Shown piece by piece: positions 8,334-16,170 of a DNA stretch of 64,000 nucleotides. Position 1 is the stretch's first letter. Every line of letters starts with the position of its first letter. This DNA is from Streptomyces sp. WAC 01529 (GTDB lineage: Bacteria; Actinomycetota; Actinomycetes; Streptomycetales; Streptomycetaceae), in assembly GCF_003945545.1 (NCBI RefSeq), contig NZ_CP029617.1, forward strand, positions 1,341,001 through 1,405,000, in the 5' to 3' direction. The notes under the pieces are model-generated. The model was not told where the DNA came from and did no database searches. It was given only the letters and a program-made list of their open reading frames with translations. Made by a program: the position numbers and the translations under genes.

Positions 8334-8981
8334 TCAGCCGGTGACGGTGATCTCCACGGCACCCGCCATGGCCTGCGCGGACACGGCGGAGAGGTCCTTG
8401 ACCAGGAAGTCCGCCGAAAGCTCGGCGCGGTCGTGGGTTGTGGCCAACGCCACGGTGATCATGCCCGCGGCCCGTCCGGCCTGGAGCCCCGCCGGGGCGT
8501 CCTCGAAGACCACGCAGCGCGCCGGGGCCGCGCCGAGCTTGCCGGCCGCGAGCAGGAAGGGCTCCGGGTCGGGCTTGCCGCGGGTGATGTCGTCGGCGGC
8601 GATCAGCAGGCCGGGCCGGATGCCGACCTCGGCGAGCCGGGCCTCGGCGAGGACGCGGGTCGCGGAGGTGACCACGGCCCAGCGGTCCATCGGAAGGGAG
8701 GCGAGGAGTTCGCGGGTGCCGGGCAGCAGGTCGACGCCGCCGGGCACGTCGGAGACCTCCAGCTCCTCGATGCGGGCGACGGCCTCGGCGACCTCGGCCG
8801 GGGGCAGCAGATCGGCGGCTATCTCGGCGGCGGGGCGGCCGTGCAGCTCGACCCGGGCGAACTCCTCGGCGGTGATCCCGTACTCCTCGGCCCAGCGCTT
8901 CCAGCAGCGGTACACCGACTCCAGGGAGGAGATGAGGGTGCCGTCGTTGTCGAACAGGAGCGCGTCAGCCTGGATCTTCAT
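8334..8981 (-). CDS. HAD family hydrolase, sugar-phosphatase-like
   Basis: Haloacid-dehalogenase-superfamily phosphatase, 215 residues, cytoplasmic. Motif I is DNDGTL (nucleophile and general acid Asp pair), motif II is VVTSAT, the motif III Lys lies in GKPDPEP, and motif IV is VVFEDAPAG. The cap region between motifs I and II matches subfamily IA enzymes acting on hexose- or glycerol-phosphates. The start at 8981 (MKIQADALLFDNDG) is chosen because homology begins there; a longer in-frame option starts at 9053 and would run into the divergent gene. Substrate not assignable from sequence. Confidence 0.88.
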   Translation of the reverse strand: MKIQADALLFDNDGTLISSLESVYRCWKRWAEEYGITAEEFARVELHGRPAAEIAADLLPPAEVAEAVARIEELEVSDVPGGVDLLPGTRELLASLPMDRWAVVTSATRVLAEARLAEVGIRPGLLIAADDITRGKPDPEPFLLAAGKLGAAPARCVVFEDAPAGLQAGRAAGMITVALATTHDRAELSADFLVKDLSAVSAQAMAGAVEITVTG

Positions 8982-9051
8982 GGTGTCCGAGCCTACGGGG
9001 CACCCCGGGGGCAGGCGCATCGGGTCAAAGGGCCCGTAATAAAGTCTCGGC

Positions 9052-9411
9052 ATGCTTGTTGCCCTGACGATCGCGACCGCCGTGGCCGCGCTCGCCCTCG
9101 CCGCCTGGTGCGGTTTCGCCGCCTACCGCGACCAGCCGACCAAGGACTGGCACTTCATCGGCATGGGCGTGGTGACCTTCCTCGCCCTGGTCCAGCTGAT
9201 CGTCGGCATCGTCCTGCTGGCGCGCGGCGAGGACCCGGAACAGGGCACGACGATCTTCGTGGCGTATCTGCTCGGCTCCTTCGCGTGCGTCCCGGCGGCC
9301 GGCTTCATGTCGCTCGCCGAGCGGACGCGCTGGGGCTCCTTGACGGTCGCCGCGGGCGGCGTGGTCCTCGCCGTGCTCCAGGTGCGGCTCTACGACATCT
9401 GGGGTGGCTGA
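9052..9411 (+). CDS. Small four-helix membrane protein of unknown function
   Basis: Hydrophobic 119-residue protein with four predicted membrane spans (about residues 2-24, 36-58, 68-89 and 95-114). I do not recognise the family. A TAAAGT element at 9040-9045 lies 6 nt before the ATG and there is no Shine-Dalgarno, so the transcript may be leaderless. Its end overlaps the next gene by 8 nt, and both encode similar-sized four-span proteins, so they are probably made and used together. The divergent HAD gene starts 70 bp away. Confidence 0.7.
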   Translation: MLVALTIATAVAALALAAWCGFAAYRDQPTKDWHFIGMGVVTFLALVQLIVGIVLLARGEDPEQGTTIFVAYLLGSFACVPAAGFMSLAERTRWGSLTVAAGGVVLAVLQVRLYDIWGG

Positions 9412-9847
9412 GGTGACGGGCACCGAAGAGGGCGTCAAGGGCGAGCGCCGCCAGAAACTGATCACGGGGCCCGGCATCCTGCTCCTGTGGCTGTACGGCG
9501 TGATGGTCGTCGGCGCGGTGTCGCGCTCGGCGGTGCAGATCGCGACGGACTTCCACAAGGCCCCGCTCGCGTACTCCCTGTCGGCGCTCGCGGGCCTCGT
9601 CTACGGCTTCATCACGTACTCACTGGTGCGCGGCGGGGAGACGGCCCGCAGGGCGGCGCTGGTGTGCTGCGCCGCCGAGCTGGTGGGCGTCCTTGCCGTG
9701 GGCGCCTGGACCCTGGCGGAACCGTCCGCCTTCCCCGACGCCACGGTGTGGTCGGACTTCGGAATGGGCTATCTGTTCATTCCGGTGATCTTGCCGGTGA
9801 CGGCGATCTTCTGGCTGGTCAGGGCGCGGCGCGCCGCCGCCGCCTGA
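9404..9847 (+). CDS. Small four-helix membrane protein of unknown function
   Basis: 147-residue protein with a short charged N-terminus (EEGVKGERRQK) and four predicted membrane spans, ending in a positively charged tail (RARRAAAA). GTG 9404 overlaps the preceding gene by 8 nt; an in-frame GTG at 9413 is an alternative. It appears to be cotranscribed with the membrane protein before it. No catalytic or binding motif is visible, and I do not recognise the family. Confidence 0.7.
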   Translation: MAEVTGTEEGVKGERRQKLITGPGILLLWLYGVMVVGAVSRSAVQIATDFHKAPLAYSLSALAGLVYGFITYSLVRGGETARRAALVCCAAELVGVLAVGAWTLAEPSAFPDATVWSDFGMGYLFIPVILPVTAIFWLVRARRAAAA

Positions 9848-9862
9848 GCGCTTGAGCGGGCC

Positions 9863-10366
9863 CTAGGCGCTCGTCACGTACGACCCCGCGGCCGCCTCCT
9901 TGGCGAGCGTCACCAGCGTGAGGCGCTCACTCACCCGCTGGGTGTGCACGGGCGCGTACCCGTGCTTGCGGTAGAGCTGGAGGTTCTGTTCGCTGCGGTG
10001 GCCGGAGAAGAGCTGGAAGCACTTCGTGGTGCCGTCCGCGCCCAGCCGGCGCTCCACCGCGTCGAGGAGGCGGCCGCCCAGGCCGTGGCGCCGCATGCGG
10101 GGGTGGACGATGAGCTTGCCGATGCGGGCGGTGCCGTCGGCGTCGACCGTGCCGCGCACGGAGGCCACCACCTCGTCGCCGAGGCGGGCCACCAGCACCG
10201 TGCCCGTGGTCAGTTCGGCCTTGATGGAGTCGAGGGTCTGGGTCAGCGGCTCGATGGAGTAGTCGCCGTACAGCTGGGCCTCGCTCTGGTAGCAGAGGTA
10301 CTGCAGTTTGAGTATCTGTTCGGCGTCCGCTTCAGCCGCTTCCGAGATGGTGACGCTCATGCCCAT
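9863..10366 (-). CDS. GNAT family N-acetyltransferase
   Basis: Acetyltransferase of 167 residues. The acetyl-CoA-binding P-loop region is MRRHGLGGRLLDAVERRL, preceded by the strand ARIGKLIVHP, both classic GNAT features; the conserved late motif is NLQLYRKHGYAPV. The start at 10366 has GGGAGG 9 nt upstream; a second ATG at 10360 is less well placed. Just upstream on the same strand is a small sigma-factor gene, 37 bp away, so the two may be cotranscribed. Substrate unknown. Confidence 0.85.
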   Translation of the reverse strand: MGMSVTISEAAEADAEQILKLQYLCYQSEAQLYGDYSIEPLTQTLDSIKAELTTGTVLVARLGDEVVASVRGTVDADGTARIGKLIVHPRMRRHGLGGRLLDAVERRLGADGTTKCFQLFSGHRSEQNLQLYRKHGYAPVHTQRVSERLTLVTLAKEAAAGSYVTSA

Positions 10367-10403
10367 GTGTGCATGCCTCCCGCTCACCTGCTCCACCAGT
10401 TGT

Positions 10404-10931
10404 CTAACGCTCCCTTCCCCGCGGTTCAGGAGCTGCAACCTCCGCCGCCAGCATTCTGCGCAGGCATCCCAGGCAACGGGAACGTTCCGGCCCCAGGCTC
10501 CCCTGTGACATTCCCAACTCCCCTGCGATCTCCCGGTAGGTGAGGTCCTCGGGGGACAGGAGCGCGGCCATGATGCGGGGGCAGCGGCCGGGCAGTCTGC
10601 GTACGGCGGCGTGCAGGGTGCGGTGCCGGTCGGCGGTGAGGGCGCGCTGCTCGGGGCCGCCGTCGGAGTCGTCGGCGGGCTCGGTCGGGTACGCCACCTC
10701 GCGCTGGGTGGCGCGCCGGGAGCGGCGCGCCTCGGACTGGACGGCGCCGCGCAGCCATCCCGCCGGGTCGGCGGGTGGCCCGTCGGACTCCAGGCGCTCC
10801 AACAGGCGCAGCCAGACGGCCTGTTCCAGGTCACCGGGGTCGTCGCCGGAGCCGAGGGCCTCCGCGGACGCCTCGGCGACGAGCAGCGGGCGCAGGGCGG
10901 GGATGAGCGTGGGAATGAGCTCGTAGGTCAT
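10404..10931 (-). CDS. Small sigma-70-family (ECF-like) RNA polymerase sigma factor
   Basis: 175 residues. The N-terminal half (VWLRLLERLES, DPAGWLRGAVQSEARR) resembles a shortened sigma region 2, and the C-terminal part LTYREIAGELGMSQGSLG is a sigma region 4 helix-turn-helix with GPERSRCLGCLRRML as the trailing helix. No anti-sigma factor is adjacent; the next gene downstream is a GNAT. The start MTYELIPTL at 10931 is favoured by homology although no clear Shine-Dalgarno precedes it. A GC-rich hairpin just upstream terminates the phosphodiesterase gene. Confidence 0.75.
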   Translation of the reverse strand: MTYELIPTLIPALRPLLVAEASAEALGSGDDPGDLEQAVWLRLLERLESDGPPADPAGWLRGAVQSEARRSRRATQREVAYPTEPADDSDGGPEQRALTADRHRTLHAAVRRLPGRCPRIMAALLSPEDLTYREIAGELGMSQGSLGPERSRCLGCLRRMLAAEVAAPEPRGRER

Positions 10932-10944
10932 GCACGGCGGGACG

Positions 10945-10978
10945 CGGCCGCTCCGGCGCAAGGTTTCCGGAGCGGCCG
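10945..10978 (-). terminator. Hairpin terminator after the glycerophosphodiester phosphodiesterase gene
   Basis: Perfect 12-bp arms 10945-10956 and 10967-10978 around a 10-nt loop, about 70 bp beyond the stop at 11051. It ends 13 bp before the next start codon, so it also sits in the promoter region of the sigma gene. Confidence 0.7.
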
Positions 10979-11050
10979 TCTCTCACCCCAACCGGGGCCG
11001 GGCGGCCAGCTGTTGACGCGCCCCGCCCGTCAGTCGTCGGCGGACTCCGC

Positions 11051-12229
11051 TCAGTCGTCCGCGAAGTCCGCGGCGGCGAGCAGCGCGGTGTCCGGGTTGT
11101 CGGAGAAGATCCCGTCGATGCCGGTCTCGAAGTAGGCCTTGAAGGCGCCGAAGGCGTCTCCGTAGGCGGCCGGGTCGGTGCCCTTCCTGAAGTTCGCGGG
11201 CAGGAAGGTGTTCTCGTTGCGCATCGTGTAGGGGTGCAGGACAAGGCCCGCCTCGTGCGCGTCCTCGACGAGCGTGGTCGGCGTGCCGAGGCTGCCGTCG
11301 GCCTTCCTGGGGATGATCAGGTCGAGCGTGGGGCCGATGCCCTGCGCGTACTCCGCCATCCACTCCAGGCCCTCGGGCTTGATCAGGTCGGCGACCGTGC
11401 GCGGGTCGCCCGCCTCGACGAAGTCCCAGGGGCGCGAGCTCGCGCCGGACAGCAGGACGACGCGCGGCGCGGAGACCAGCTCGGCCAGGCGCTGGATGCT
11501 GCTGGGCTCGAAGGACTGGAGGAAGTTCGGCGAGTTCTTCTTGTGCCGGCCGTAGCGGCGCAGGAGCTTGGCCAGCGGCTCCTCGAGGCCGAGGCCGAGC
11601 TTGCGGAAGTAGGTGGGGTGCTTCGTCTCGATGTGCAGCCAGATCTGCCGGCCCCGCTTGCGGCCCTGCTTCTCGGCCCACTGGAAGACCTCTTCGAGGG
11701 TGGGTACGTCCCAGCGGCCGTCGTAGAGGGTGTTGTGCTGGCGCGTGCCCGGGATGCGCTCCTTGGCGCGCAGCGTCTTCAGCTCGGCGAGCGTGAAGTC
11801 CTCGGTGAACCAGCCGGTGTACTTGGTGCCGTCGACGGTCTTGGTGGTCTTGCGGGAGGCGAACTCGGGGTGCGCGGCGACGTCCGTCGTGGCGGTGATG
11901 TCGTTCTCGTGGCGGCAGACGAGGTGGCCGTCCTTGGTGGGCACGACGTCCTGCTCGATGACGTGCGCGCCCATGTCCAGGGCGAGTTGGTACGAGCCGA
12001 AGGTGTGCTCGGGCCGGTAGCCGCTGGCTCCCCGGTGCGCGATGACGGTCGGCTTCGGCAGCTCCTTGTACCCGCCGTGCCCATGGCCGTGGCCGTGGCG
12101 TTGGTCGGCTCTCGCCACGCCGGGCAGTCCCGCGACGGCCGTGCCCGCCCCGAGGAGCGCCGCCCCCAATACCGCTCGACGCCCCCGGCTTGTTCCCGGC
12201 TGCTGCTGACCCGACTCCTGCGTCGCCAT
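11051..12229 (-). CDS. glpQ: Exported glycerophosphodiester phosphodiesterase
   Basis: Hydrolyses glycerophosphodiesters to glycerol-3-phosphate plus alcohol outside the cell, as a phosphorus and carbon source. 392 residues. A twin-arginine signal (SRGRRAVLGAALLGAGTAVA, residues ~14-34, with ARA cleavage) points to Tat export. Catalytic motifs are HRGASG, EHTFGSYQLA, the metal-binding EQDVVPTKDG and HLVCRHEND, and later HIETKHP and DGIFSDNPD. A His/Gly tract (HGHGHGHGG) follows the signal peptide. GGGAGGAG lies upstream of ATG 12229. In S. coelicolor a glpQ1 gene occupies a similar neighbourhood and is under PhoP control, from memory; I see no convincing PHO box here. Confidence 0.92.
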   Translation of the reverse strand: MATQESGQQQPGTSRGRRAVLGAALLGAGTAVAGLPGVARADQRHGHGHGHGGYKELPKPTVIAHRGASGYRPEHTFGSYQLALDMGAHVIEQDVVPTKDGHLVCRHENDITATTDVAAHPEFASRKTTKTVDGTKYTGWFTEDFTLAELKTLRAKERIPGTRQHNTLYDGRWDVPTLEEVFQWAEKQGRKRGRQIWLHIETKHPTYFRKLGLGLEEPLAKLLRRYGRHKKNSPNFLQSFEPSSIQRLAELVSAPRVVLLSGASSRPWDFVEAGDPRTVADLIKPEGLEWMAEYAQGIGPTLDLIIPRKADGSLGTPTTLVEDAHEAGLVLHPYTMRNENTFLPANFRKGTDPAAYGDAFGAFKAYFETGIDGIFSDNPDTALLAAADFADD

Positions 12230-12634
12230 TGGCGCTCCTCCCGATGTACAACCGCCTTGCACCTGACAAAGCGGGACCGATCGTAGGTGGCCGGGAGTGA
12301 CGTGTGGGAGACCCTGGACGGAACGTCAGGATGACGCGGGATGGCGAGTGGGCGCACCATGGGGGTGGCGGCCCGGTCCGGCCCCTGCCGCGGGGGCCGC
12401 TACGCAGAGAGAAGTGTGTGCGTGACAAGGACCACTACTTCGGGCCACACCGTCCACACGGGGATACGGTCGTCACAGAGGTGACGGCGCAGGGCACCGG
12501 CGCACGGAGCCGTGTCAACACTGCGTATCGAGTGCGTGAACCCGATGTGCAAACGGCGGTGGCCCGCGAGTATCGTCCTCACCTGCACTTACTCGTACCT
12601 ACTCGTCGTCGACCCGTTGACACCGGAGGGCCTG
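12230..12634. other. 405-bp divergent intergenic region between glpQ and the acyltransferase gene
   Basis: Carries the glpQ ribosome binding site (12231-12243) and the promoter regions of both divergent genes. I could not place a clear -35/-10 pair on either strand and see no gene or strong hairpin. If the acyltransferase start were the upstream codon at 12512 the gap would be 282 bp. Confidence 0.4.
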
Positions 12635-13306
12635 TTGTCCCGTCTAGCGCTCATCAAGGCAGTGCTCGGACCGATCTTGCGCCTGATGTTCCGTCCACGG
12701 GTAGAAGGCGCCGAGAACATCCCCGGGACCGGGCCCGTCATTCTGGCCGGAAACCACCTGACGTTCATCGACTCGATGATCCTGCCGCTGGTGGCCAACC
12801 GTCCGGTGTTCTTCATCGGCAAGGACGAGTACGTCACCGGCAAGGGCCTCAAGGGCCGCCTGATGGCGTGGTTCTTCACGGGCGTCGGCATGATCCCGGT
12901 GGACCGTGACGGTGGCCGGGGCGGTGTCGCCGCGCTGATGACCGGGCGGCGCGTTCTCGACGACGGCAAGGTCTTCGGCATCTACCCCGAGGGCACGCGC
13001 TCGCCCGACGGCCGTCTGTACCGGGGGCGTACGGGCATCGCCCGCCTCACGCTGATGACCGGTGCGCCGGTCGTGCCGTTCGCGATGATCGGCACGGACA
13101 AGCTCCAGCCGGGAGGCAAGGGGCTGCCGCGGCCCGGCAAGGTGACGGTCCGTTTCGGCGAGGCGATGGAGTTCTCCCGGTATGACGGCATGGACCGGGA
13201 CCGGTATGTGCTGCGGGCGGTGACGGACTCCGTGATGACGGAGGTCATGCGGTTGTCGGGGCAGGAGTATGTGGATATGTACGCGACCAAGGCGAAGGCA
13301 GCGTAG
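12635..13306 (+). CDS. 1-acyl-sn-glycerol-3-phosphate acyltransferase (PlsC-type)
   Basis: Membrane-associated acyltransferase of phospholipid synthesis, 223 residues, LPLAT family. The catalytic NHx4D motif is NHLTFIDS (about residue 48-55) and the glycerol-phosphate-binding motif is YPEGTRSPDGRLYRGRTG; VVPFAMIGTD is the later hydrophobic motif. The TTG start at 12635 is chosen because GGAGG precedes it by 5 nt and homology (SRLALIKAVLGP) begins there; the frame extends upstream to 12512 without conserved sequence. It is divergent from glpQ, so glycerophosphodiester breakdown and lysophosphatidate acylation sit side by side. Confidence 0.9.
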   Translation: MSRLALIKAVLGPILRLMFRPRVEGAENIPGTGPVILAGNHLTFIDSMILPLVANRPVFFIGKDEYVTGKGLKGRLMAWFFTGVGMIPVDRDGGRGGVAALMTGRRVLDDGKVFGIYPEGTRSPDGRLYRGRTGIARLTLMTGAPVVPFAMIGTDKLQPGGKGLPRPGKVTVRFGEAMEFSRYDGMDRDRYVLRAVTDSVMTEVMRLSGQEYVDMYATKAKAA

Positions 13307-13410
13307 CTGCCCGGGGAGCGGTTATTGCGGTGTGCGCCCGCACCGGCGTGGGGTTTTGCCCCGGCGCCGGGGCGGGCGTTTGTGGTTCTCGTTCGTCCGC
13401 AGGTTCGTCG

Positions 13411-13503
13411 TGGTTGCTCGCGCAGTTCCCCGCGCCCCTTACGGGGCCTTCACTGCGGGTGTGGTGTGGTTGCTCGCGCCGTTCCCCGCGCCCCTGACGG
13501 GGC
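13411..13503. repeat. Two copies of a dispersed Streptomyces intergenic repeat
   Basis: Copies at 13411-13447 and 13467-13503 share tggttgctcgcg, then c(a/c)gttccccgcgcccct, a short spacer and cgggg. A third copy, in opposite orientation, lies at 52301-52332. The CCCC...CGGGG part can form a small stem. Both copies here are downstream of convergent gene ends. Confidence 0.85.
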
Positions 13504-13519
13504 GCCACCCTGTGGGGCG

Positions 13520-15064
13520 TTATTCAGGGTCCGGGGTGTCTTCCAGTTTTTGGCCCTTCAGGAGGAACCAGGCGACCGCCGCTGTCGCCAGGAGGACTGC
13601 CGCTCCTACGCCCGCCGCCAGGCGCAGGCCGTCCACGAAGGCCGTCTGGGCCGAGGCGAGGAGCGCGTCCGCCTGGGCGCTCGGGAGGGCGTCGATCGAT
13701 TCCACCGCGCCGCCCAGGGATTCGTGCGCGGCCGACGCCACGTCCGGCGGAGTGCCCGCGGGGGCCACGAAGTCGCGGTAGACGCCGGTGACGATGGAGC
13801 CGAGCAGTGCGATGCCCAGCGCCGCGCCGAGTTCGTATGCCGTTTCGGAGACCGCGGAGGCCGCGCCGGCCTGTTCCTTGGGGACGCTGGAGAGGATGAC
13901 GTCGGCGGTCACCGTGAACGAGAAGCCCGCGCCGATGCCGACCACCAGGAGCGAGGCACCGAGCAGCGGGTAGCCGGTGTGCTGGCTCAGGCCGGTGAGC
14001 GCCGCGAGCGAGAGGCCCACCGCCGCGAGGCCGCCCGCGACCACCACCCGGACCGAGAAGCGCCGCGCGACCACGCCCGCGATCAGGCCCGCCCCCACCG
14101 CGCCGACGGCGGCGGGCAGTTCGGCGAGGCCCGCCTCGAAGGGCCGCCTGCCCTGCACCAGTTGCAGGAACTGGGAGAGGAAGAAGACCAGGCCGGAGAG
14201 GCCGAGCACGGTCAGCAGGTCGGCGAGGACCGCCCCGGAGAAGCCGCGGTTGCGGAAGAGGCGCATGTCCAGGAGCGGCGCGGGGAGCGTGAGCTGGCGT
14301 CGTACGAACCAGGTGAGCGCCGCCGCGCCGACGACCGCGGCCAGCACGGCGTCCCAGCGCAGCCCGTGCGCGGCCGCCTCCTTGATGGCGTACACGACGG
14401 CGATCATGCCGATCAGCGAGAGCCCGACGCTGACCAGGTCCCAGGGGCCGGGCGCGGGGTTCTTCGACTCGGGCAGCAGCTTGATGCCGACGAGGACGAG
14501 GACGGCCATCACCGGCAGGTTGATGAGGAAGACCGAGCCCCACCAGAAGTGTTCGAGCAGGAAGCCGCCCACGACCGGCCCGACGGCCGCGCCCGCGGAC
14601 GCCATGGCGCCCCAGATGCCGACCGCGAGGCTACGCTCGCGCGGGTCGTGGAAGATGTTCCGGATCAGCGCCAGCGTGGACGGCATCAGGGTCGCGCCCG
14701 CGACACCGAGCAGCGCGCGGGCCAGGATCATCAGCTCGGGGCTCGTGGCGTAGGAGTTGAGGACCGAGACCGCGCCGAAGGCGACGGCTCCGGTGAGCAG
14801 CAGTTTCTTGCGTCCGATGCGGTCGCCGAGGCTGCCCATGGAGACGAGCAGACCGGCGATGACGAAGGAGTAGACGTCGCCGATCCACAGCAGCTGAGTG
14901 CCGGACGGTTTGAGGTCCTCGCTGATGTAGGGCGTCGCCAGGCCGAGCACGGTCGCGTCGACGGCGACCAGGAGCACGGCGAGGACGAGCACGGCGAGCG
15001 CGAGCCAGCGGCCGGGGCCGCGCTCCACTTCCGCCTCGGCGGTCTGCCGGTGGGTGCTTGTCAT
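13520..15064 (-). CDS. MFS drug:H+ antiporter, DHA2 (14-span) type
   Basis: Multidrug-efflux-type permease of 514 residues with about 14 membrane spans. Motif A-like GSLGDRIGRKKLLLTG follows span 2, and motif C-like GAAVGPVVGGFL lies in span 5. VAVDATVLGLATPYI in span 1 is typical of the EmrB/QacA group. It begins inside the stop of the tetR gene (ATGA, 4-nt overlap), so expression is coupled to that repressor. Likely exports a cationic or aromatic compound that is also the TetR ligand; the compound is unknown. Confidence 0.92.
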   Translation of the reverse strand: MTSTHRQTAEAEVERGPGRWLALAVLVLAVLLVAVDATVLGLATPYISEDLKPSGTQLLWIGDVYSFVIAGLLVSMGSLGDRIGRKKLLLTGAVAFGAVSVLNSYATSPELMILARALLGVAGATLMPSTLALIRNIFHDPRERSLAVGIWGAMASAGAAVGPVVGGFLLEHFWWGSVFLINLPVMAVLVLVGIKLLPESKNPAPGPWDLVSVGLSLIGMIAVVYAIKEAAAHGLRWDAVLAAVVGAAALTWFVRRQLTLPAPLLDMRLFRNRGFSGAVLADLLTVLGLSGLVFFLSQFLQLVQGRRPFEAGLAELPAAVGAVGAGLIAGVVARRFSVRVVVAGGLAAVGLSLAALTGLSQHTGYPLLGASLLVVGIGAGFSFTVTADVILSSVPKEQAGAASAVSETAYELGAALGIALLGSIVTGVYRDFVAPAGTPPDVASAAHESLGGAVESIDALPSAQADALLASAQTAFVDGLRLAAGVGAAVLLATAAVAWFLLKGQKLEDTPDPE

Positions 15065-15612
15065 GAGTCCACTCTCCGACGCGCGCCGCCGATCAGCAGC
15101 TCGGCGATCATGTACGAGAAGTCCTTGGCGGCCACCCGGCCGTCCTGCACCGCCCAGGCGCCGGAGCCGATGAGGCCGTACAGCGCCTCGGTGAGCCAGG
15201 CGGGTGTCAGGTCGATGCGGAACTCCCCGCTCTCCTGGCCGCGCCGGAAGAGGGCGGCGAGGCGGGCGTCGATGCGGGCCCAGCCCTCGTGCTGGGTGTC
15301 CCCCTCGAAGAGCTGGTTCTCGGTGTAGAGGAAGGCGAGGAGTCCGGCGTGCGGCTCGATCTCCTTCACGAGGCGCCGCAGGGCGTCCTGGGCGCTGCCC
15401 GCCCCCAGCTCCGACCGGTCGAGGACGGCCTCGCACTCCTGGAGCCCCAGCTCCTCCAGGGCGCGTACGAGGGCGTCGCGGCCCGCGAAGTGGCGGTGCA
15501 GGGTGGCCCGGCTGATGCCCGCGGCGCGGGCGACCTCGTCCATGGTGGAGGTGGCCTTACGGGTGAGCAGGGCCGCGGCGCTGCGCAGGACCTGGTCGCG
15601 ATCGACTGACAT
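15061..15612 (-). CDS. TetR family transcriptional regulator controlling the adjacent MFS pump
   Basis: 183 residues. The N-terminal helix-turn-helix is MDEVARAAGISRATLHRHFAGRDAL, and the rest is a divergent ligand-binding domain (EIEPHAGLLAFLYTENQLF). It is followed by the MFS gene with a 4-nt ATGA overlap. A TAGGCT element (15619-15624, minus strand) lies 6 nt before the ATG with no Shine-Dalgarno, so a leaderless transcript is likely. Nested palindromes at 15618-15657 overlap this promoter and are probably its own operator. Confidence 0.9.
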   Translation of the reverse strand: MSVDRDQVLRSAAALLTRKATSTMDEVARAAGISRATLHRHFAGRDALVRALEELGLQECEAVLDRSELGAGSAQDALRRLVKEIEPHAGLLAFLYTENQLFEGDTQHEGWARIDARLAALFRRGQESGEFRIDLTPAWLTEALYGLIGSGAWAVQDGRVAAKDFSYMIAELLIGGARRRVDS

Positions 15613-15617
15613 GAGAC

Positions 15618-15657
15618 GAGCCTAACCCTTTTGAGACGGCTTCGTCTCATTAGGCTC
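15618..15657. promoter_or_regulatory. Nested palindromic operator of the tetR-MFS operon
   Basis: Inner palindrome TGAGACG-GCTT-CGTCTCA (15632-15649) lies inside an outer inverted repeat GAGCCTAA (15618-15625) / TTAGGCTC (15650-15657). The left outer arm overlaps the putative -10 TAGGCT of tetR. Symmetry and position suggest autorepression. Confidence 0.7.
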
Positions 15658-15721
15658 GCACGCCCCGAGCCACCGAGGGGAACATCCGTCCAATACGTCG
15701 GCATGCGCCGAGGGCGACAGT

Positions 15722-16144
15722 GTGTCCATGAGCCACCGCATCATCCAGGACGCCTTCCAGGCCTTCGCCAGCAACGACCCGGTCCGGATCTCCGCCGTCC
15801 TCACCGAGGACGCCGAATGGCTCTCGCCTCCCGGCAACCCCACCGCCGTCGCGCTAGGGACGACCCACCACATGGTGGGCAGGGAGGCCGTCGTGCGCTT
15901 CTTCGCCCAGGACTTCCCCCGTCTGTACGCGCGCGACGTGGCCGTCACCTTCCACGGCGTCCACGTCGACGGCGAACGGGCGGCCGTGGAGGCGTCCATG
16001 ACGGCGACGCTCGCCGACGGCAACCCTTACAGCAACGACTACTGCTTCGTCGTCGAACTCCGGGACGGACTCGTCCACCGGGTCCGCGAGTACCTGGACA
16101 CGGCCCGCGGCCTCCGTATGGTCTCCGGCGAAGCCGCACGGTAG
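15722..16144 (+). CDS. SnoaL-like / NTF2-fold protein
   Basis: 140 residues with the cone-shaped NTF2-like pattern: an initial helix (SHRIIQDAFQAFASNDPVRISAVL), the TEDAEWLSPPGNP turn, a GREAVVRFFAQDFPRLY helix and a long C-terminal sheet ending VHRVREYLDTARG. The family includes ketosteroid isomerases, polyketide cyclases and many proteins of unknown role; no catalytic residue set can be asserted. GTG 15722 (7 nt after GAGGG) is preferred to ATG 15728. It diverges from the tetR-MFS operon and may share the operator region, though the gap is 109 bp. Confidence 0.8.
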   Translation: MSMSHRIIQDAFQAFASNDPVRISAVLTEDAEWLSPPGNPTAVALGTTHHMVGREAVVRFFAQDFPRLYARDVAVTFHGVHVDGERAAVEASMTATLADGNPYSNDYCFVVELRDGLVHRVREYLDTARGLRMVSGEAAR

Positions 16145-16170
16145 CCGTCCCCGGATCCGGAGGGCCGGGG

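Noticed and set aside
12230..12400. PHO box upstream of glpQ
   Set aside because: Only weak GTTCACC-like matches (around 12315-12340); not enough to report as a PhoP site, although PhoP control is known for S. coelicolor homologues.
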